Below are positions 53,849-64,000 of a stretch of DNA of 64,000 nucleotides, piece after piece (the first letter of the stretch is position 1; every line of letters begins with the position of its first letter). This stretch comes from Babylonia areolata (Eukaryota > Mollusca > Gastropoda > Neogastropoda > Buccinidae). The stretch covers positions 35,865,342 to 35,929,341 of the forward strand of contig NC_134878.1 in the NCBI RefSeq assembly GCF_041734735.1, given 5' to 3'. The notes below the pieces were generated by a model, which saw only the letters and a program-made list of their open reading frames with translations, did not search any database and had not been told where the DNA came from. The translations under genes and the position numbers were made by a program.

Positions 53849-56800
53849 GAAATGAAATGAAATGAAATTATGGTGCTTAGAGCCTCGCCGACCACTAAGG
53901 CCATCTCAAGGCTATCGCCGCGTCAATTACTACTACAAGGCTAAAAAAAAAAAACAACCAATTAAAACGAGTCACCACTTCAAACTTTCCACTCCAAAGT
54001 TAAAAAAAAAACTTCCATAGTTTAAAACCTTCAAATCTGGTTAAAAAGGTTCACTTCTTTTAAGAAGTCCATCAGCGCCCACGGAGGGACATCACGAAAC
54101 GAAGTCTTCAAAGAAACCGCCGTGTAATGTCTGCGTCTAACGTCATGCAGATCCCAACAGTCAAGGAGCACGTGTTTCACGGTGAGAGGCTCGTCACAGG
54201 GAACGCATCGAGGGGCCTCCTCCCCCTTCAACAAGTAAGAATGAGTAAAAAAAGTGTGCCCCGTATGCAGTCTGCACAGCACAGATTCCTCCTTTCTGTT
54301 CTTCACCCCCGAAGGGAGGGTCTCCCCCATGTCCGGACGGATCTGGAAGAGCTTGTTGTTCGTCTGGGTGTTCCACTTCTCTTGCCAAAGATCCTTAACG
54401 TAAGTATTGACCTTCCGCTTCATGTCTGTATAGGGTACCAAGGATCTGGACAATTCTTTCTTTACAGCGTTCCTGGCCAGCAGGTCCGCCCTTTCGTTAC
54501 CACGAATGCCAACATGTCCGGGAACCCAGGCCAACACAACCTCGTATCCTTTCTTCGTTGCGAGAGTAAAAGTTTCATAAAATTCCAGCAGTTTGGGATG
54601 AGTGATATTCCTGCAGGCGATCGCCTCCAGGGCTGATAAGGAGTCGGAAAAGATCATGAATCTCTTCTGTTTGGAAGAGAGAACCATTTTTAACCCCAGG
54701 ACCAGTGCGGTCAGTTCCGCGGTGTATACCGAGCTGTCAGACAGGATGTGTTCCGTTGCGGGCCGGTCAGGAAAGGCGGGACAGAACGCAGATGCGGCGA
54801 CTCCGTCCTCTGACTTGGAACCGTCAGTGAAGATGCCTTGAAAGGTGGGGAATTTGTGGCACAGTTCCGAAAAGTAGGTTCTGTAGGCCAGAGAACTGGT
54901 GGTGTCCTTACGGTACGAGGCCAGATCGAATCGGACCTCAGGTGTTGTAAAGGTCCACGGGGGGCTGTCAGGGAACTTAGAGAAATCTGAGATGCCACCG
55001 ACATCCAGATCGGCATTTTCCAAGTGCGGCTGAATGCGGAGTCCGAGAGGAGGTATGCAGTTTGGGTTGTCTGTAAATTTCTTATCGAAAGGGTTGTTGA
55101 ATACAGCATCGTAAGCAGGGTTTGTAGGTTCCGAAAACAATTTCAAATAATAGTTCAGGGTCAGCTTCAGTCTGCGGTTGGAAAGAGGCGGTTCCCCCGC
55201 CTCTGCGTACAGGCTGTGCACAGGGGTGGTGCGGAAAGCACCTAAGCTGAGACGGAGCCCTTGGTGGTGTACAGGGTCCAACAGTTTCAGGTAGAACGGT
55301 CTGGCCGAGCCATATACAACACTTCCATAATCCAGTTTGGACCGGACCAGGGCTCTGTAGAGGTGCAAGAGAGTCCTCTTATCAGCACCCCAGTTCGTGT
55401 GTGCCACAACTCGGATGATGTTCAGGGCTTTTAGGCAAGATATTTTCAGCTGTTTAATGTGGCTGAGAAAATTCAGCTTCTGATCGAAGACGACCCCTAG
55501 AAATCTGGCTTCCTTGACCGCCGGGATGGTGGATGTTCCCAGACGGATTTCAGGGTCCTGATAGAATTGGCGAAAATTATGAAAGTGGATGCATTCAGTT
55601 TTGGAGGACGAAAATGTGAAGCCATTCTCCTCTGCCCAACACTGGATTTTGTTGACGCAGAGCTGAAGCCGTCGCTGGATGCTGGCGTACGTGCTGCCGG
55701 TTGCATATAAGGCAAAATCATCCACGAACAGCGAGCTGTCCGATCCTTTCTGAACGGATTGAACGATGTCATTAATTTTGATGCTGAACAGAGCCGGCGA
55801 CAGGATGCTCCCCTGCGGGACACCCAGCTCCTGCTCGTGAATGTCGGACAGGGTGGTGCCGACTCTCACCTGGAATTGTCTGTCTTGTAAAAAATTGTGG
55901 ATAAACTGAGGCAGGTGTCCTCGGAAGCCGAGCTTGTGCAAGTCAGAAAGAATACCAAATTTCCACGTGGTATCGTAAGCTTTCTCCAGGTCAAAAAATA
56001 TGGCCACCACATGTTGTTTGTTGACGAAAGCATTTCTTATCGTGGTTTCCAGACGAACCAGATGGTCAACGGTAGAGCAATGCTTGCGGAAACCGCATTG
56101 TTCCTTTGCCAGAAGGCCGTCGGTCTCTAGTTTCCACATCAGTCTACCGTTGACCATCTTCTCCATCAGTTTGCAGACGCAGCTGGTCAGTGCAATTGGG
56201 CGGTAGTTGGAGGGGTTCGAGGGGTCTTTTCCCGGTTTCGGCAGCGGGATTATGAGGGCTTTCCGCCAGGAGGGTGGAAAGAAGCCTGTGACCCAGATGT
56301 GGTTATAAACTTTAAGCAGGGTGTCCAGACAGGTTTGGGGAAGGTGCTTTAGGAGTTTATAATGGACTTCGTCCATTCCTGGACAGGAATCCGTACAGGT
56401 CTGAAGGGCAGATTTAAGTTCGTTCATTGTGAAAGGAAGGTTGTAATTCTCTGTGTTGTCGGAAAAGAAGTTACATGGTGTTTTTTCTGACAGGTTTTTG
56501 GTTTTAAGAAAGCGAGCAGATTTGTTAGCAGATCTCGAGTTCTGTTCTATTGTGGAGGCAAGCAAATTGGCAACTGCTTTCTTCTCTGTGACCAGAGCGT
56601 CTGAAAGTTTAAGATGGTGGAAGGTCGGGCATGCGTTTTTGCCCTTAATTCTTTTTATAACCCTCCACACTTTCTTCTTGGGTGTGTTGGAGGTTAAGGA
56701 AGAGCAGAAATCTCTCCAAGACTTCCTCTGGCTCTTTTTAAAAACATACCTGGCTTTCGCCCTCAGCTGTTGATGGGTTCGAACGCTATCGGACTCCGGT

Positions 56801-57774
56801 CTCCGAAAGACGCGTCGCTGCGCTCTCTTCCGAGACTTGCGGGCCTCCCGACATTCCGCGTTGAACCAGGGCGTTCTAGGGACCTGAGGCTTGGAGGTAG
56901 ACGATGGGACTGCTGCTTTGGCGCAATCTAAAACGATCCGAGTCAGAGCGTCAGCAGGGTCCTTGCTTTTCAATACTGTTTCTTCCTGCAGCTCCGCTCT
57001 TATCTTGGTGGTAAAAAAACTCCAGTCTGCTTTGTCGTAGTACAGGCGGTCAGGCAGAGAGTCACCTTCTCCATCTGTGGGGCGGAGGACGACAGGAAAG
57101 TGGTCACTCCCGTGCAGATCGTCGTGCACTTTCCACTCGTAGTCCAGGACCAACGATGGATCGCAGACCGACAGATCTAAACACGAGAGCTTTCCAGAGG
57201 ACAGATGCAGGTAAGTGGGAGACTTGTCGTTAAGACAGCACAAGTCCATGTCAGAGAGAAGGTTTTCTAAGAGAAGACCTCGGGCTGATGTCATCTCACT
57301 TCCCCAGAGCGGGGAGTGTCCGTTGAAGTCGCCCAACAGTAAAAACGGACGTGGGAGCTGGTCGACCAGGTTCATGAGGTCCTGCCTCAGAACACGGACG
57401 GAAGGGGGAAGGTAGAGAGAGCAGACAGTGATGGTTTTCTCGAGCGTGACTCTGACTGCCACCGCCTGTAAAGGGGTGCTTAAAAGAACTGTACTGTATA
57501 AAAGGGACTTTCGAATAAAAAGAGCGACACCTCCCGTCAACCCCTCTTGCTTCGGTTGAGCGGGTTTAAAAACGGAGTTAAAACCAGAGAGAGATAAAAC
57601 CTTGCCATCTCTTTGCAGAGTCTCCTGCAGTGCCAGCACTGAAGGTTTCAAAGCACGACAAAACAGCTGGAGTTCCTGGAAGTTGGCATAGAATCCCCGG
57701 ATATTCCAGTGGATCACTGCCATTAAAAAGGTTTTTTTTTACAAAAAATAAAGCAGCAGCCTATTCCATCGCAG
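53849..57774 (-). mobile_element. LINE copy H, 5'-truncated at the ORF1/ORF2 boundary
   Basis: 3.93 kb of the main LINE family: tail, 3' UTR, all of ORF2 and ~50 bases upstream, stopping within the last codons of ORF1. Inserted into the RTE-like LINE at its QG-motif region with a 14-bp duplication. Near-identical to A-G with a handful of private substitutions. Confidence 0.92.
54031..57723 (-). CDS. LINE ORF2 (copy H), open
   Basis: 1,230 codons with the full set of endonuclease, RT (FFDLEKAYD, FVDD) and RNase H motifs. Private changes include FRKHCSTVDH (Arg to Cys), RVIKRIKG, ARPFYLK and NTQTNNK near the C terminus. With no ORF1 or 5' UTR it has no promoter of its own and is probably silent unless transcribed from outside. 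Confidence 0.88.
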   Translation of the reverse strand: MAVIHWNIRGFYANFQELQLFCRALKPSVLALQETLQRDGKVLSLSGFNSVFKPAQPKQEGLTGGVALFIRKSLLYSTVLLSTPLQAVAVRVTLEKTITVCSLYLPPSVRVLRQDLMNLVDQLPRPFLLLGDFNGHSPLWGSEMTSARGLLLENLLSDMDLCCLNDKSPTYLHLSSGKLSCLDLSVCDPSLVLDYEWKVHDDLHGSDHFPVVLRPTDGEGDSLPDRLYYDKADWSFFTTKIRAELQEETVLKSKDPADALTRIVLDCAKAAVPSSTSKPQVPRTPWFNAECREARKSRKRAQRRVFRRPESDSVRTHQQLRAKARYVFKKSQRKSWRDFCSSLTSNTPKKKVWRVIKRIKGKNACPTFHHLKLSDALVTEKKAVANLLASTIEQNSRSANKSARFLKTKNLSEKTPCNFFSDNTENYNLPFTMNELKSALQTCTDSCPGMDEVHYKLLKHLPQTCLDTLLKVYNHIWVTGFFPPSWRKALIIPLPKPGKDPSNPSNYRPIALTSCVCKLMEKMVNGRLMWKLETDGLLAKEQCGFRKHCSTVDHLVRLETTIRNAFVNKQHVVAIFFDLEKAYDTTWKFGILSDLHKLGFRGHLPQFIHNFLQDRQFQVRVGTTLSDIHEQELGVPQGSILSPALFSIKINDIVQSVQKGSDSSLFVDDFALYATGSTYASIQRRLQLCVNKIQCWAEENGFTFSSSKTECIHFHNFRQFYQDPEIRLGTSTIPAVKEARFLGVVFDQKLNFLSHIKQLKISCLKALNIIRVVAHTNWGADKRTLLHLYRALVRSKLDYGSVVYGSARPFYLKLLDPVHHQGLRLSLGAFRTTPVHSLYAEAGEPPLSNRRLKLTLNYYLKLFSEPTNPAYDAVFNNPFDKKFTDNPNCIPPLGLRIQPHLENADLDVGGISDFSKFPDSPPWTFTTPEVRFDLASYRKDTTSSLAYRTYFSELCHKFPTFQGIFTDGSKSEDGVAASAFCPAFPDRPATEHILSDSSVYTAELTALVLGLKMVLSSKQKRFMIFSDSLSALEAIACRNITHPKLLEFYETFTLATKKGYEVVLAWVPGHVGIRGNERADLLARNAVKKELSRSLVPYTDMKRKVNTYVKDLWQEKWNTQTNNKLFQIRPDMGETLPSGVKNRKEESVLCRLHTGHTFFTHSYLLKGEEAPRCVPCDEPLTVKHVLLDCWDLHDVRRRHYTAVSLKTSFRDVPPWALMDFLKEVNLFNQI

Positions 57775-57788
57775 AGGCATCCTTGCCT
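57775..57788. repeat. Target-site duplication of copy H, high-coordinate copy
   Basis: Exact repeat of 53835-53848. Confidence 0.88.
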
Positions 57789-58640
57789 CACTCCGATGTT
57801 GACCTCAAAGGATGTGACAGGTCGGTGTTGTGGATGACTCTGCAGCTGGTGTCTGTCCAGTCCACCATGTCAAACGCCATTTTGTAGTCGACGAAGTTGA
57901 CGTATAGCGGTGACTGCCACTCCAGCGATTGCTCAATGATGGTGCATAGATTTGCAATCTGGTCGGTGCATGATCTCCCGGCCCGGAATCCTGCCTTTTC
58001 CTTTCTCAGTGTGGCGCTGACGGCAGTACTGATCCTCTCCAGAATCATCCTGGTGAAAATTTTGCTGGGTATTGAGAGAAGCTGTATCCCTCTCCAGTTT
58101 TGGCAGTCGCTGAGATCTCCTTTCTTTGGAAGCTTTACAATGTAGCGCGTCCTCCATTCCTCAGGTATATCTTCCTTTTCCCCTGCTTCCTGTAGGACGC
58201 CGATGAGGATGTTTGCTGTGGTGTTCAGGTCTGCTTTCAAAACTTCTGGAGGAATGCTTTCCCACTCTTCATCTTCTTGATGACCTTTAACATTTCCTCT
58301 TTGCTGATAGGGCCCAGGTTGACGTTCAGATCTTCCCCTTCTTCAAGGACTGGCAGATTTGCAACTGGTGCAACGTTGAGAAGGCCACTAAAATACTCCT
58401 TCCACCGGTCTAACTGGTCTGTCGGTTTACTGAGTATCGCTCCATCTCTCCCCCGTACTGGTCGGTTGGTGTTGGCTTTCCTTCCCGACAGCTGTTGGGT
58501 GATGATGTAGAGTGTCCTCATGTCGTTCTTGTCCGCTGCTTCCTCTGCTTTTTTTTAGCAAGCTCATCCACCAATCTCCTCTTGTCCCTTCTTGCACTCC
58601 TCTTTACTTCTGTGTTCTTCAAGGTGTATTCTTGTTGGAT
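57789..58640 (-). mobile_element. RTE-like LINE, 5' part of the RT (continuation of 52857-53848)
   Basis: The minus strand reads linker and RT start: KRSARRDKRRL, ISKEEMLKVIKKMKSGKA, IPEEWRT, LPKKGDLSDCQNWRGIQLLS, EKAGFRAGRSCTDQI, YVNFVDYKMAFD. Frameshifts occur after SGKA and near the copy H junction. The endonuclease domain is not present, so the copy is 5'-truncated near 58640. The NWRGI-LLS signature suggests the RTE/RTE-X group; the group name is moderately sure. Confidence 0.72.
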
Positions 58641-58652
58641 TTGTTAGAGTAT

Positions 58653-58740
58653 ATGGCAGTGCTATTAACCAATCTACAAATTTTTAGGTCTTAAAAATGG
58701 CAATGCTATTAACCAATCTACAAATTTTTAGGTCTTAAAA
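58653..58740. repeat. 44-bp tandem repeat, two copies
   Basis: Unit ATGGCAGTGCTATTAACC...TTAAAA at 58653-58696 and again at 58697-58740 with a single G/A difference; the following bases begin a third unit. It abuts the 5' truncation of the RTE-like LINE. Confidence 0.85.
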
Positions 58741-58804
58741 ATGGAAAAGTACAGGGAAAGAAATAAGGATATTGCTGACTATTTCTCTCATATGTGAAGG
58801 AACT

Positions 58805-58890
58805 TCAATAATAATAATAATTATTCATAACTTTTCTATGGCGTGATATCCAGAACTAATGTTGCTCAAAGCACCTTACATGATCGAGCT
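58805..58890 (-). repeat. SINE 3' tail-like segment with (ATT)n
   Basis: The minus strand reads GTAAGGTGCTTTGAGCA..., GGATATCACGCCATAGAAA and then (TTA)n. This resembles the conserved 3' segment of several metazoan SINEs (GCTTTGAGCA...GCGCTATA...ATTATT). The head is not seen, so it is a fragment. Confidence 0.45.
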
Positions 58891-59027
58891 AGATATATAA
58901 ACATAACATAAAAACATTACAACAGCTCAATCTAATGTGTTCACAGAACAAATCAAAAAGCACAAACCATCAAACAGAAAATATCAAGTAAATAAATCTT
59001 AGATTAAAATGAAATACATTCCATAAA

Positions 59028-59088
59028 ACACACACACACACATGCGCGCGCACACACACACACATGCGCGCGCACACACACACACACG
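59028..59088. repeat. (CA)n microsatellite with CGCGCG interruptions
   Basis: Two blocks of ATGCGCGCGC embedded in CA repeats give a strictly alternating purine-pyrimidine tract of about 60 bases. Confidence 0.9.
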
Positions 59089-59251
59089 CCCAGACACATT
59101 AAATATATCAACTGCACTATGAAAAAAAGAAAGATAAGTAAGCGATGCAATAGAGAAGAACAACAGAGAAGAACTACTGATGTCATTACATACAGCAATG
59201 TTGTAAAAGGTAAAAAGTCCAATTTCAGTCTGCTACTGATGTAAAACGTTT

Positions 59252-60530
59252 GTGTTCAAGGATGGCAAAATGTCATATAAAGGTGATGTGGACATTGCCA
59301 CTCTGCAGGAAACACGGCTGGCTGACTCAGGAACACTTAAGGAGAGGGACTACACCTTCTTCTGGCAAGGGAAGAGCTTTGATGCCCCAAGAGAGCATGG
59401 AGTAGGCTTTGCAGTCAGGAACAGCTTGCTGAATATGATCGAACCAGGCAGCAGCGGTTCAGAACGACTCCTGACTCTCCGTCTCAACACCTCCGAAGGC
59501 TATGTCACTCTCCTCAGCGCATATGCTCCAACTCTGTCCGCCTCTCCAGACGCCAAGGATGTGTTCCATGAAAATCTCGCATCAACCATAAGGAACATCC
59601 CCAGGACAGAACAACTTGTTAGGTATGCTGCAAGATCAGACTGCAACCAAAGAAGTTCCACTGCTCAAAGAAACAAGGGAACTCTTGCATTGACGTCAGC
59701 AAGATGTCTCAGTCAGACCTTGTAGAACAGTTTGCAGAGGCCTTTGAGAGAGAATTCGATGCGTTGCAGCCCAGAGACTCTGCCACAGAAAGACGGGAAA
59801 CGCTACAAGACACCATGCACCGCATTGCTATGGCCACCTTTGGGAAGAAAACCGCGAAGTCCCACAACTGGTTTGAGGCCAAATCATCAGAGATGACTCC
59901 CGTTACTGAGGCCAAGCGCGCTGCACTCACCGAGTACAAACGGTCACCTAGTGAGAAGAACCTGCAAATCCTCTGGGCCAGCGAAGAGATACAGAATGCT
60001 GCTGAAAGAGGCAACATCCGAGGGATGTATGATGGCATCAAGAAGGCACAGGGACCAACACAGAGCAAGACTGCCCCTCTCAAATCTTCCACTGGGGAAG
60101 TAATCAATGATCCTAGCCAGCAGATGGAGAGATGGGCGGAACACTACTCTGACCTCTACTCCACAGAAAACATGGTGTCCAACTCAGCCCTCGATGCCAT
60201 CAAGTGTATGCCGGTCATGGAAGAACTTGACGCAGAGCCGAGGACGAACTCAGCAAGGCCATTAACAGCCTGACATTAGGCAAGGCACCTGGCAGCGACG
60301 GAATTCCCCCAGACTTCTTTAAACACTGCAAGGCTACTCTTCTGCATCCTCTGCACACAGTCCTTTGTCAGTGCTGGAATGAGAGAGCTGTAACGCAGGA
60401 CACGAGGGACACCAAGATCATCACCCTGTACAAAAACAACTACAGAGGCATCTCACTTCTCAGCATTGTAGGCAATGTCTGTGCTCGGGTCCTAATCCGC
60501 CTGCAGAAATTGGCCGAACGCATTTACAAA
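59252..60530 (+). mobile_element. Decayed AP-endonuclease LINE fragment (second family)
   Basis: The plus strand reads an endonuclease start (DIATLQETRLADSG, EHGVGFAVRNSLL, LSAYAPT), then a jump without the GDFN motif (internal deletion), then the endonuclease-RT linker (SHNWFEAKSSEM, MERWAEHYSDLYS). After a frameshift near 60236 comes the RT start (INSLTLGKAPGSDGIP, YRGISLLSI, RLQKLAERI). It ends abruptly there, before the YxDD core. An old, broken copy. I cannot name the clade with confidence. Confidence 0.72.
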
Positions 60531-60534
60531 TATT

Positions 60535-61579
60535 GATAATCTGCGTGCTTACCGTTTTGAAAACTCTCATCATATTCTCCTTCTTCAGTCCTTGAATGTT
60601 ACTAAAAACAAATTACCGAATCTGAAAGGTTATTATTATCCTCCGGTTCATCATATAAGCGAGGATTCTGACAAGATTAGTACAGCTATTTACGTGCAGT
60701 GTGGTTTGAATTACGCAAGTGTCCATCCATCTCCTATTTCAAACTATACTGAAAAGATGTCATCTACGTTTGTAAAATTGCATGTCTCTAATAATCAAAT
60801 CATACATTTTGCGTCAGTCTACTATCCCAAAGGTCCAAGTAAGCAAAATACAAATTGGTTGCGAACATTAAATTGCTCAAAAGACAGATGGATCATCGGA
60901 GGAGATTTTAATTCCCATGCGCCCTTCTGAGGATAGTGATTGTCAAATAATATCTCATCCTGACTTTGTTGAAAATATTGTTGATTCATCGTTCCATTTA
61001 CTTAATGATGGGAGGATTACACGTATCCCAAATGTTGCTCATCATAGAGCATCGGCACTTGACCTAACCTTCATATCACCATCTCTAGCTTTTACAGCAC
61101 AGTGGGATACTGGGGATGATCCACTAGGCAGTGATCACGTGCCAATCACACTGTCTTTTAAGGATTGTAATATATCTAAATACAGCGGAGAAGACGAAAT
61201 CCCAAAATTCAATTACAAATATGCAAACTGGGAAACATTTCTAAACTATCTTACGAACATTTCTGAAAGTGAATTTTTTTGTGAAGATTTAAATGCTTTT
61301 TATAACAACTTTCAAAAATCAATTATTGGAGCTGCTGAAATAGCAATTCCCAAAAAAGGTTCAGAGGAGTGACACTTTTTCTGGAAATGTTTGGTGGAAT
61401 GATGCATGTGCAGAGGCTGTAAATACAAAGAAACTAGCATACCTAAAATGGTTAAGACTCAGAAAAGTACCTGACAAAGATGTAAAAGAAGCCGCTCATA
61501 AAGAAATGTGTTGCACAAAAATCAAGGCGAATAGAATCATAGCCCGAGAAAAAAAGACAATACTGGTCACAATTCTGTT
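60535..61579 (+). mobile_element. Decayed I/Jockey-type LINE fragment (third family), endonuclease part
   Basis: The plus strand reads HFASVYYPKGPS, IIGGDFNSHAPF and, after a frameshift near 60928, NVAHHRASALDLTFIS and GSDHVPITLSF. These are the endonuclease core motifs of I/Jockey-type ORF2 proteins. The linker (VWWNDACAEAVN...) follows in another frame. It is cut off by the tail of copy I at 61580, so the RT part may continue beyond copy I outside the window. Confidence 0.72.
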
Positions 61580-64000
61580 TGAAATGAAATGAAATGAAAG
61601 GATGGTGCTTAGAGCCTCGCCGACCACTAAGGCCATCTCAAGGCTATCGCCGCGTCAATAACTACTACAAGGATAAAAAAAACAACCAATTAAAACGAGT
61701 CACCACTTCAAACTTTCCACTCCAAAGTTAAAAAAAACTTCCATAGTTTAAAACCTTCAAATCTGGTTAAAAAGGTTCACTTCTTTTAAGAAGTCCATCA
61801 GCGCCCACGGAGGGACATCACGAAACAAAGTCTTCAAAGAAACCGCCGTGTAATGTCTGCGTCTAACGTCATGCAGATCCCAACAATCACGGAGCACGTG
61901 TTTCACGGTGAGAGGCTCGTCACAGGGAATGCATCGAGGGGCCTCTTCCCCCTTCAACAAGTAAGAATGAGTAAAAAAAGTGTGCCCCGCGCGCAGTCTG
62001 CGCAGCACAGACTCCTCCTTTCTGTTCTTCACCCCCGAAGGGAGGGTCTCTTTTAGGTCCAGACAGATCTGGAAGAGCTTGTTGTCCGTCTGGGTGTTCC
62101 ACTCCTCTTGCCATAGATCCTTAACGTAGGTGTTCACCTTCCGCTTCATGTCTGTATATGGCACAAAGGATCTGGACAATTCTTTCTTTACAGCGTTCCT
62201 GGCCAGCAGGTCCGCCCTTTCGTTACCACGAATGCCAACATGTCCGGGAACCCAGGCCAACACAACCTCGTATCCTTTCTTCGTTGCGAGAGTAAAAGTT
62301 TCATAAAATTCCAGCAGTTTGGGATGAGTGATATGAGTGATATTCCTGCAGGCGATCGCCTCCAGGGCTGACAGGGAGTCGGAAAAGATCATGAATCTCT
62401 TCTGTTTCGAAGAGAGAACCATTTTTAACCCCAGAACCAGTGCGGTCAGTTCCACGGTGTACACCGAGCTGTCAGACAGGATGTGTTCCGTTGAGGGCCG
62501 GTCAGGAAAGGCGGGACAGAACGCAGATGCGGCGACTCCGTCCTCTGACTTGGAACCGTCAGTGAAGATGCTTTGAAAAGTGGGGAATTTGTGGCACAGT
62601 TCCGAAAAGTAGGTTCTGTAGGCCAGAGAACTGGTGGTGTCCTTACGGTACGAGGCCAGATCGAATCGGACCTCAGGTGTTGTAAAGGTCCACGGAGGGC
62701 TGTCAGGGAACTTAGAGAAATCCGAGATGCCACCGACATCCAGATCGGCCTTTTCTAAGTGCGGCTGAATGCGGAGTCCGAGAGGAGGTATGCAGTTTGG
62801 GTTGTCTGTAAATTTCTTATCGAAAGGGTTGTTGAATACAGCGTCGTAAGCAGGGTTTGTAGGTTCCGAGAACAATTTCAGATAATAGTTCAGGGTCAGC
62901 TTCAGTCTGCGGTTGGAAAGAGGCAGTTCCCCCGCCTCTGCGTACAGGCTGTGCACAGGGGTGGTGCGGAAAGCACCTAAGCTGAGATGGAGCCCTTGGT
63001 GGTGTACAGGGTCCAACAGTTTCAGATAGGACGGTCTGGCCGAGCCGTATACCACACTTCCATAATCCAGTTTGGACCGGACCAGGGTTCTGTAGAGGTG
63101 CAAGAGAGTTCTCTTATCAGCACCCCAGTTCGTGTGTGCCACAATTCGGATGATGTTAAGGGCTTTTTGGCAAGATATTTTCAGCTGTTTAATGTGGCTG
63201 AGGAAGTTCAGCTTCTGATCGAAGACGACCCCTAGAAATCTGGCGTCCTAGACCGCCGGGATGGTGGATGTTCCCAGACGGATTTCAGGGTCCGGATAGA
63301 ATTGGCGAAAATTATGAAAATGGATGCATTCAGTTTTGGAGGACGAAAACGTGAAGCCATTCTCCTCTGCCCAACACTGGATTTTGTTGACGCAGAGCTG
63401 AAGCCGTCGCTGGATGCTGGCGTACGTGCTGCCGGTTGCATATAAAGCAAAATCATCTACGAACAGCGAGCTGTCCGATCCCCTCTGAACGGATTGAACG
63501 ATGTCATTAATTTTGATGCTGAAAAGAGCCGGCGACAGGATGCTCCCTTGTGGAACACCCAGCTCCTGCTCGTGAATGTCAGACAGGGTGGTGCCGAATC
63601 TCACCTGGAATTGTCTGTCTTGTAAAAAATTGTGGATGAACTGAGGCAGGTGTCCTCGGAAGCCGAGCTTGTGCAAGTCGGAAAGAATACCAAATTTCCA
63701 CGTGGTATCGTAAGCTTTCTCCAAGTCGAAAAATATGGCCACCACATGTTGTTTGTTTACAAATGCATTTCTTACAGTGGTTTCCAGACGGACCAGATGG
63801 TCAACGGTAGAGCGATGCTTGCGGAAACCGCACTGTTCTTTCGCCAGAAGGCCGTCGGTCTCTAGTTTCCACATCAGTCTACCGTTGACCATCTTCTCCA
63901 TCAGTTTGCAGACGCAGCTGGTCAGTGCAATTGGGCGGTACTTGGAGGGGTTCGAGGGGTCTTTTCCCGGTTTCGGCAGCAGGATTATGAGGGCTTTCCG
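61580..64000 (-). mobile_element. LINE copy I of the main family, older, runs off the window
   Basis: Starts with the (TTTCA)n tail and contains the 3' UTR and ORF2 back to the RT. It is clearly more diverged from A-H than they are from one another, with scattered substitutions throughout, a nine-base internal duplication near 62325-62342 and a changed tail start. The 5' end is beyond the window. Confidence 0.9.
61757..64000 (-). pseudogene. LINE ORF2 (copy I), with a nonsense codon, partial
   Basis: RNase H and C terminus are open from the stop at 61757 up to about 63249. There a Lys codon of the family has become TAG, separating the RT part (FFDLEKAYD, FVDD intact) upstream. Substitutions such as ARGVEH/ELPLSN variants and the ITHITH duplication mark it as old. 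Non-functional unless the 5' half acts alone. Confidence 0.82.

Larger units (their letters stand above)
58741..59251. other. Non-coding stretch with SINE-like tail and CA/CG microsatellite
   Basis: Holds the SINE-like 3' segment at 58805-58890 and the alternating purine-pyrimidine microsatellite at 59028-59088. No coding frame seen. Confidence 0.55.

Noticed and set aside
1-64000. CRISPR arrays, operons, ribosome-binding sites, rRNA genes
   Set aside because: None seen. Repeats are eukaryotic mini- and microsatellites and transposon termini.

Overview
This is a window of animal nuclear DNA with no bacterial-type operons. The mix of elements suggests a lophotrochozoan, probably a gastropod mollusc. 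It has an I/Nimb-type LINE with an RNase H domain, a Mag-like Ty3/Gypsy element, a DIRS-like tyrosine-recombinase retroelement, RTE-like LINEs and tRNA-derived SINE traces. The species assignment is inference. About 85 % of the window is mobile DNA, and only the first ~4.7 kb and one THAP-domain exon look like host-type coding sequence.

Layout. (1) 0.14-4.68 kb, minus strand: one large exon, split into two overlapping frames at an A8 run, of a long disordered basic protein carrying an ISXO2/Merlin-type transposase domain whose catalytic triad has decayed. (2) 4.7-7.06 kb: AT-rich non-coding DNA with a SINE trace. (3) 7.06-18.93 kb: four copies (A-D) of one LINE family, head to tail, enclosed by a single 12-bp target-site duplication. 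Copy D is full length with both ORFs open. (4) 19.05-38.95 kb: further copies of the same LINE (E1, a 100-N gap, E2, F, G). G is inserted in the 5' UTR of F with a 12-bp duplication. A GT-rich microsatellite of about 210 bp is present twice, each time abutting a LINE 5' end. (5) 39.72-52.34 kb: a Ty3/Gypsy element with identical 154-bp LTRs and a 5-bp duplication, interrupted by ~7.8 kb of other elements: a DIRS-like fossil with 35-bp inverted ends, a 2.2-kb GC-rich block of unknown nature and a 317-bp foldback element with 52-bp inverted repeats. The Gypsy element sits inside a THAP-domain exon. (6) 52.86-58.64 kb: an RTE-like LINE split by copy H of the main LINE, with a 14-bp duplication. 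(7) 58.65-61.58 kb: microsatellites, a SINE-like tail and two decayed plus-strand LINE fragments. (8) 61.58-64.0 kb: copy I, an older and more diverged copy of the main LINE that runs off the window.

How the parts work together. The main LINE encodes ORF1 (RNA-binding protein with three CCHC knuckles) and ORF2 (AP endonuclease, reverse transcriptase, RNase H, C-terminal Cys/His motif). These act in cis for target-primed reverse transcription, and its copies end in a short (TTTCA)n tail. All nine copies lie on the minus strand. The A-D array within one target-site duplication is best explained by template jumping in one integration event. Part of the LINE block (gap, clustered 1-bp indels in G, repeated microsatellite) may also carry assembly error.
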